The notes under the pieces are model-generated. The model did not search any database. It saw only the letters and a list, made by a program, of their open reading frames with translations, and was not told the DNA's origin. Made by a program: the position numbers and the translations under genes. From assembly GCA_033557675.1 (NCBI GenBank), contig JAWQRM010000309.1, positions 1-24,360 of the forward strand: DNA of 24,360 bases, written 5' to 3'. This DNA is from Coptodactyla brooksi. Taxonomy: Eukaryota > Arthropoda > Insecta > Coleoptera > Scarabaeidae. Below are positions 19,356-24,360 of the stretch, piece by piece (within the stretch, counting starts at the first letter, position 1; every line of letters begins with the position of its first letter).

Positions 19356-20144
19356 TATAGATAAAAAATCTTGTTTCCACCATCCCTAATGTCATTGTAA
19401 ATCAAATAATATTCTTGGATGAATCAGCTTTCACACAGGAACAAGAAAACCTCATATTCAATTGTTTAGAAGACACGGTTGCGCATCAATTTTGAAACAC
19501 TTGCAGACAATGAAATGAGCCAATAGTGCAGTAAGCTTTTGTACTAGTCAAAAACATTTCTGCATAACATCACATTAATAATTATATTCTGAAAGCATAA
19601 TTTTTGTAATGATTATAGTTGTTTGGGTATTTTTTGACAAAAGAAGTACCTGTCTTTTATCGCCAAAGATAAAGGTTTGGCAGGAGTAGTTTTGGGCATT
19701 CTGGCGGCTTTTTAATGCCACAATGTGAGTCGGAGGTTCATGCTTTCGAGAATGTGACTTGCGAGGGTATTGTATGAGTTGACAGTGAGAAAATTCAGTA
19801 TATTTGAGCAATATTGGACAGAGTCCAGAGCAGGTGAGCCGGCTTTTGTGGTCATTTTGTATTGAAAGACTAGTTGTGTAATGACGTAGGCAGACATAGT
19901 TTGAGCGCTGTCCGGGTAGTTTTGGTGCCCCGGCATGTGGTTGCTCGGTGGTGTAGCCGCATAAATGTACATTGGCACAGAGAAGAGTAATAGACACTAC
20001 AGACAGTTGTACTGATAGGGGGCTGGCTTCTGATAGGTTGACAGGAACCAGCTTCTTTTCGCAGTATGAAAGCTGGTTACTAAATAATTAATGGAGAGCA
20101 GGGGAAAGTCAGGGGACACTCGGCAACTATATGCATGTTGCAAA

Positions 20145-20515
20145 GGAGAACATGTATAAGGCAAAGCCGATACAATCCCCCGTACCAACATCTGATATCA
20201 AAGGAGTTGCCAGAGTATTTATAATCAAGCAAGAAGGGAAAGTTGAAGATCATAGTGGCTAGGTACAAGTGTGGAGACGAAGAGAAAAATAGCAGATACT
20301 GGATGAAGGATGAGAAAAGAATGTGTAAATTGTATGGAGAAGGGTAGGAGACACTTGAACACGTGCTAGAATACTGCGAGGAGTTGAGGGAAGAAGAATG
20401 GGGTTGGTAGTGGATACTTGATGAAAATGGTAGGGTAGTGGACTGGATGGGAAGGGTGACAAGAGCAAGGCAGAGAGAAGAAGGGAGCGAAATGCAAAGA
20501 CAGTGCATTGTATAT
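20145..20515 (+). pseudogene. Non-LTR retrotransposon ORF2 C-terminal relic
   Basis: The plus strand reads NMYKAKPIQSPVPTSDIKG in one frame (20149 on). After a shift near 20240 it reads KIIVARYKCGDEEKNSRYW, then KDEKRMCKL and ETLEHVLEYCEEL. This follows the C-terminal region after the RNase H or reverse transcriptase of insect I/R1/Jockey-like LINEs (IARxRCGNE...YW...ekrkCRxCgxeeET.eHVL..C). The second Cys of the zinc-knuckle-like motif is Tyr, and two in-frame TAGs (20345, 20408) break it. No RT domain is seen upstream, so this is a 5'-truncated copy, the usual state for LINE insertions. It runs opposite to the host gene. Confidence 0.7.
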
Positions 20516-20676
20516 ATTGGGTATATAATGTTAGGGCTACTACAACATGTATGGGAATATTAAGTTGATGATTTTGTTATTTGTAAAGTAAAAAGACTGA
20601 CAAATAAAACCCTAATAATAATGAATTTTTGTAAAAAAGCAAGGATTGTGTTACATTTAAACATTTTTATTTTCAC

Positions 20677-21147
20677 CTGTACTGTTGTTTCTGTTCCTGG
20701 TGGTGCCACAATACTCGCATAAGAAGCCATTGAAGCATAGAATAATCCAAAAGTGATTCCATTTAACAACTCCACAGGCAAGAAGAACCAAGGGTTACTG
20801 ATGACAGAGTACAGAATATACCTGATTCCAATAACCAATAATATTAAACTCATAGCATGTACATGTCCTATGCGCTTCAATATCCAACCAGAAACAAAGA
20901 AGAATGGCAATTCGCCGAGAAGGCATTGAATACCCATAAGAAGGCCTTGAAGCGTTTTTATCCATGTCATATAATCACAGCCTTGTTCTTTGGCGAGATC
21001 TTCTATTAACCAAAAGAAAAATTGCCATATTAATCCAGTACACATTCCGATAAATATGCAAAATACTATAAATACTATAATACGAATGTTCGTAAACAGT
21101 AGTGCTACATCATGAGCTATTCTTGTTGTCATTTTCTTTTGAGTATA
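20677..21147 (-). CDS. MFSD6: MFSD6-like exon d: C-terminal half transmembrane helices
   Basis: The exon has 157 codons, phase 0 at both ends. The acceptor is GCTTTTTAG at 21148 and the donor is CAG|GTGAAA at 20677/20676; only 58 bp separate it from exon c. Hydrophobic helices lie at about residues 21-48, 67-90, 97-116 and 121-146. RIGHVHAMSLILLVIGIRY and the conserved NGITFGLFYASMASYASI are typical of the late helices of MFSD6 proteins, where the corresponding segment reads LLQGLTFGLFYATMASYASIVAPPGTEA. The exon stops right after APPGTETTVQ, and the next exon supplies the expected GLVGALFEGVG continuation, so the 4259-bp intron falls inside a highly conserved motif. A shorter reading starting at the ATG at 21130-21132 is possible but would drop conserved upstream sequence. 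Confidence 0.88.
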
Positions 21148-21205
21148 CTAAAAAGCACGAAACAAAATATGAGTTTCTTTAGTGAAAAAAACGAAATAAA
21201 CTTAC
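21148..21205 (-). other. 58-bp minimal intron c-d of the MFSD6-like gene
   Basis: GTAAGT at 21205 and TTTTTAG at 21148 bound a 58-bp intron, close to the minimum size for insects. Both sides are phase 0 and the joined frame keeps the family sequence. Confidence 0.82.
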
Positions 21206-21390
21206 ATTTAACTTTGAAGAAACTATGAAATCTACAACTAAAAGTGCTGCTCCGAGGTAGAAAACTGGCATGTAATTTTTGGTTGTACCAGAGCTTGATG
21301 TATCAATCATGAAGCCCGATATTATAGATAAAGTACCCCATCCTAAAGCACCAAAACATCTTTGTACTCCGTATTTGTTTGGCTGGTTTT
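21206..21390 (-). CDS. MFSD6: MFSD6-like exon c: cytoplasmic/TM segment with YGVQRCFGALGWG motif
   Basis: With the split Glu codon this exon adds 62 residues. The acceptor is TTTTTAG at 21391 and the donor is AAT|GTAAGT at 21206/21205. It enters in phase 1 and leaves in phase 0. Residues 1-30 contain YGVQRCFGALGWGTLS followed by a hydrophobic stretch ending in GFMID. This is one of the most recognisable MFSD6-family signatures, equivalent to YGxQRxWGSIGWGxFS in relatives. Residues 40-58 (YMPVFYLGAALLVVDFIVS) form a second membrane helix. The exon is too short to stand out as an ORF and was found by following phase and splice sites from exon b. The acceptor lies 1054 bp below the exon-b donor. 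Confidence 0.86.
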
Positions 21391-22444
21391 CTAAAAATAA
21401 ACATAAGCGTGTTACAAAAAAAAAGTATATTCATTGAAGACATCAGAAACAAAGAAAATGTTTGTTTCCTCAATCTCTATTCGAATTTTTAGCCATCTTG
21501 TAAACTACCATCAATATTTATTTTTATCGCCATCAATTACTTTTAATATAACACAATCATATGCATATATGTTTATAAATAATAAACAAATGTATACATG
21601 CACAAACAGTACAATTAATCACAGGCAAGTACAATCAGTCCCACGCTTCGGCCTTTCCCGCAAAAAGAAAATAATTTCTCTCTACAGGTGCTAAATGCGA
21701 CCAGTTAAGTCTTTCTACTCTATTTGAGAGTTTTTCTCCAAAAAACACTGCAACCTGTTCCAAACACTGGATCTAATAACACTTCATGTATAGTCAACCA
21801 CAAATACTGTTTTATAGAAAAATCTTTTAAACACCATCTCTAGCATACATAATAGTATTCTTGGCAGTACTTTTTTTTAATTCCACCTCCTATTGTTTAT
21901 ATCAAAACCTGATAGTTATTGCCTTTGAGAACCTTTCCAAAACACTGCACTTTTCATTCCATTTTAGTTTACGCGAATTATGACATGGTAAAAATAAGAG
22001 ATAATTGACAAAATAATTGTGGTTGGAATTTATTTTGTAATAAAATAGGTTGATAATACATTCAACGTTTACCGATTTGAATAATATTTTAAAGACCCAG
22101 TAAATTTCTTATCGATGCTGTGCTATTTTAGAAATCCAACAAATCACATAAATCCGAATAGAATAAAGCTTCATCAAACATAAGAAGTTTGAATAAAAGT
22201 TGGAGGTGCAATTTAACACCAAATTAAATTAATTAACAAATAACAAAAATTAAGACATTTGTTAGAAACAAAATCGTAAGGAGTTATAACGCCTAGCGTC
22301 ATTGACATAATATAATATTTAATTATATTTTATCTTTCATCGTCATTTAATTTAGTTTATTTTTTAGCAATCATTCCTTATAGTAGTGTCAATACCAGAG
22401 TTACAAAAGAAGATGAATTTAGTAACTTATTGCTCTCTACTTAC
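21391..22444 (-). other. MFSD6-like intron b-c, no other feature
   Basis: This 1054-bp AT-rich intron starts GTAAGT and ends TTTTTAG on the minus strand. The small open frames inside it have no family motif and look like chance. Confidence 0.7.
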
Positions 22445-22853
22445 CCAGCATTGCAAAACATACAGCATCACTTACACTCACTACTATGGCTTGGGATACC
22501 CATCCAAGGATCATGAACAAAAACACCAACCAAAACTCGTACTTTCCGTAGACTTCGTTATCTTCTGCTGCAGATTTTGTTACAAGGTCATTTACAAGGT
22601 ATTCATCACAGTTTACATCACACATTGTAGATATACGATGTGCTTTGCCTTCGCAATTCGGAATATACTGCTTATTATCGAATACTGCGTGTGATATTTT
22701 AAAATATAAGCATGACTCCAACCGGTCTACGTGGTACATTGGTAATTTGACAGAAAACTCCAGATAATCTTGACTTATATTTCCACAATACTGATCCACT
22801 TGCCAACCTTCACAAATTGTTTCCCAATAATCTGGCTGCATTTGGCAATTAAC
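22445..22853 (-). CDS. MFSD6: MFSD6-like exon b: Cys-rich extracytoplasmic loop and following TM helix
   Basis: The exon has 136 codons plus one base. The acceptor is CTGTTCAG at 22854 and the donor is CTGG|GTAAGT at 22445/22444. It enters in phase 0, continuing the exon-a frame, and leaves in phase 1. Residues 1-100 are polar, with seven Cys (3, 14, 23, 48, 67, 78, 82) and an NIS sequon at 25-27. Together with exon a this forms an extracytoplasmic loop rich in potential disulfides. Residues about 106-127 form a transmembrane helix (YEFWLVFLFMILGWVSQAIV). It is followed by VVSVSDAVCFAMLG, which matches the conserved helix seen in MFSD6 relatives as VVSLADAxCF. An internal ATG at 22839-22841 opens a continuous reading frame, but the frame stays open upstream to the acceptor, so I treat it as internal. 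Confidence 0.86.
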
Positions 22854-23744
22854 CTGAACAGATTTGATAATATTGCACTTATATTTTGGTATGTGGTGTG
22901 GTGATTTTAGATAATGCAGCAGGCGCTTGATAATGTACTATAAACACTATATGTATAATGGAAATATCACAATAATGTAAACTCAAAATTCATACTATAG
23001 ATCTTATATACGTGTTATTGAGTGTTCCGCATCATTCTATAGTATAAATTTTGACTTTGATTTTCATATCAGCGCAATGTTGCCCTTATACTGGTTGTCC
23101 CCGTATAATTTGAGCATAACATCGAATAACTGTGGCAATGCCGTACGTTTCCCTTCTACGGTAATCAATAGCAGATAATAATGTTTACATTATTGACCAT
23201 CTACTGTAACTGACTAATCATTTTAACCAATTTCTAGCCACGTACATATTTAGAAGTAGATAACTCTAAAGGAGTGAAATATAAAGCTAAACCCAATATT
23301 AGCATATTGAAAATAAAAGATAACCTTTGTGCCTGGTGTGTCCATTATTAGTAGTTTTGCAGGAGACGTTGCATATTAGATCATAATTTAATATTTTATT
23401 TTACATCTTTCAGTTTAATAAATTAAAAGTTTTAAAATTGTACTGGTTTAAAATTACACATTTAGACTCGCAATATTGGGATATACTTTCCATGTACCAA
23501 ATATGAGTAAAAGTGAACATAGTTATTCCACAAATGAATTATTTTAACAGGTAAACTGATAGATTACAAAGAGTAAATTAATACTATCATTCTTTAATTT
23601 AAGTACGTAAAAATCTGTCCTAAAATTGTATTTATTTGAATGTACCCCCACTAGAGAATCCAAAATTAAATTAATGTAATTAAAAATGTCATTAACACAG
23701 CATATCATCTAATACAACCAACCAGTCTTAATTGAATTTTCTAC
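22854..23744 (-). other. MFSD6-like intron a-b, no other feature
   Basis: This 891-bp AT-rich intron starts GTAGAA and ends TTCAG on the minus strand. I see no transposase, SINE or conserved coding sequence in it. Confidence 0.7.
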
Positions 23745-23746
23745 CT
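23744..23746 (-). other. Exon a / intron boundary (donor)
   Basis: The donor CAG|GTAGAA fixes the end of exon a. Only with this junction does the frame continue into the CQ|VNCQ context of exon b. Confidence 0.7.
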
Positions 23747-24109
23747 GGCAAGTTATCGTTCCATTTTTACCAACTTTATCAAATAATTGTTCAGTGGTGC
23801 ATTCGTTCAAAAAGTTTACACTGTCGCAGGTATCCAAATATTCAAGGGAGTGTTCACAAGCTAACTTCATCTTACGTTCCACATCTACTGACGGAGAATA
23901 GTACGTCGCAAGAAATGCGGCAGCTGTCACCAGAATGAAAGTTACAAATATAATTTTTTGACATCGAAACCTGTCAGCAATCGCTCCAAATAGTGGTTTT
24001 GCCAGCATGCCCATGAATGGCATCACTGTGTACATGATACCGACTACAGAACTTGAAAATCCTAGTTGTCTTGCAAATGTCGATAGGAAAGAAACGATTG
24101 GTGCAGTAC
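23745..24109 (-). CDS. MFSD6: MFSD6-like exon a (first exon in window): TM region, motif A, start of Cys-rich loop
   Basis: This exon encodes 121 codons after two bases of a split Gly codon, so the preceding exon, outside the window, ends in phase 1. The acceptor is a TTTTCAG at 24110 and the donor is CAG|GTAGAA at 23745/23744. Exon residues 1-18 (TAPIVSFLSTFARQLGF...) resemble the loop after TM1. Residues 19-38 and 51-70 are hydrophobic helices. GAIADRFRCQK at 41-51 is the MFS motif-A cytoplasmic loop with its Asp and basic residues. From about residue 74 the chain becomes hydrophilic, with Cys at 84, 94, 103 and 120 and an NGT glycosylation sequon at 115-117, as expected for the large extracytoplasmic loop of MFSD6 proteins. 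Reading on past the donor reaches a stop after about 12 further codons, which supports splicing there. Confidence 0.85.
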
Positions 24110-24360
24110 CTGAAAATTTTAATAACATTTTAAGGCCTGTTTATGTTACTGAGTCATAGCAACAATATAGTCATATTACTCTCATATTCTTGGGTTCCAC
24201 TGATTTAAGCGTTGAAAGTCTAATAAATAACAATGCATTGTTTTATTAGTTTCAATACATGTGCACAATGAATATATTATATTTCAATATCAGCATATAT
24301 ATATATATATATATGCTACTATTGAAATAGGCTAGTTTCCGGGATAGTGAACCGCATAAA
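24110..24360. other. MFSD6-like upstream intron, right window edge
   Basis: No upstream exon is visible on the minus strand between the exon-a acceptor and the window end. It contains the palindrome at 24280-24329. Confidence 0.5.
24280..24329. repeat. 50-nt near-perfect palindrome with (TA)n centre
   Basis: TATTTCAATA and TATTGAAATA form the outer arms, followed inwards by a two-base mismatch (TC/AC) and AGC/GCT, around an uninterrupted AT run. It could form a cruciform or hairpin. It resembles a TA-tract expansion within an older inverted repeat, and lies in the host-gene intron. Confidence 0.8.

Larger units (their letters stand above)
16418..20676 (-). other. MFSD6-like intron d-e, 4259 bp, with two transposon insertions
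   Basis: Bounded by CAG|GTGAAA at 20677/20676 and ATATTCTAG at 16418. It contains the long-TIR transposon 17192-19355 and a non-LTR retrotransposon fragment near 20145-20520. 16430-17190 holds only a small hairpin. 19360-20140 shows no recognised coding sequence, although 19680-20110 is richer in G+C and may be part of the retrotransposon. The large minus-strand open frames there (19575-19997, 20080-20508) are antisense shadows or chance. Confidence 0.6.
9199..24109 (-). other. MFSD6: MFSD6-like major facilitator gene, 5'-incomplete locus (six coding exons)
   Basis: Six minus-strand exons with GT-AG junctions and compatible phases give one open frame of about 556 codons ending in TAA at 9199-9201. 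The exon order follows MFSD6-type proteins (MFS_1_like family): an MFS motif-A loop, a long Cys-rich extracytoplasmic loop, a conserved VVSxSDAVCF helix, a GALGWGTLS segment, and a late NGITFGLFYASMASY helix. Family members are multi-pass membrane proteins; the transported substrate is generally unknown and nothing here reveals it. Intron sizes in transcript order are 891, 1054, 58, 4259 and 6976 bp. The last two hold the transposon relics. The start codon and first transmembrane helix are missing, and 24110-24360 shows no fitting exon, so the gene continues beyond the window. The family call is firm; orthology to vertebrate MFSD6 rather than a paralogue is an inference. Confidence 0.85.

Noticed and set aside
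19575..20508. Large minus-strand ORFs (140 and 142 codons)
   Set aside because: The 20080-20508 frame is antisense to the LINE relic, whose motifs read on the plus strand; 19575-19997 has no motif. Neither fits the MFSD6-like splice phases.
1..24360. CRISPR array, bacterial operon, phage or defence system
   Set aside because: No regularly spaced repeats, no operon-like packing, and the only gene is spliced.

Overview
The window looks like AT-rich nuclear DNA of an arthropod, most probably an insect. The reasons are spliced exons with GT-AG junctions, one 58-bp intron next to introns of several kb, tRNA-derived SINEs, and many decayed Tc1/mariner-superfamily transposases of types common in insect genomes. 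I cannot fix the order or species.

The only host gene I can support is on the minus strand. Six coding exons (24109-23745, 22853-22445, 21390-21206, 21147-20677, 16417-16243, 9266-9199) join in matching phases into about 556 codons of an MFSD6-like major facilitator membrane protein. The N-terminal exon(s) lie beyond 24360. The 3' part is stretched by two transposon-filled introns of 4.26 and 6.98 kb.

Region by region: 1-6.1 kb is intergenic, with three copies of one dispersed repeat (466-946, 5431-5812, 5863-6101), a SINE copy and an AC microsatellite. At 6.25-6.59 kb is a transposase relic whose N-terminal helix-turn-helix part is joined almost directly to its C-terminus. At 7.58-8.21 kb is a cluster of three tRNA-derived SINE copies, two of them converging. 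8.2-9.2 kb is the probable 3' UTR and downstream flank of the host gene. The intron at 9267-16242 holds four transposase relics, a 221-bp inverted-repeat element, and two copies of a short repeat. The intact copy of that repeat (14324-14423) carries a complete type-I hammerhead ribozyme core on the minus strand; the other copy (11467-11543) has lost exactly the ribozyme core and lies inside a transposase relic. The intron at 16418-20676 holds a nearly complete 2.16-kb transposon with about 0.4-kb terminal inverted repeats, flanked by TA, and a non-LTR retrotransposon C-terminal relic. 20.7-24.1 kb holds the main body of the MFSD6-like gene. A 50-nt TA-rich palindrome is near the right edge.

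The strongest unusual signal is the hammerhead ribozyme and its core-deleted sibling. I saw no CRISPR array, canonical tRNA or rRNA gene, bacterial operon or defence-like cassette.
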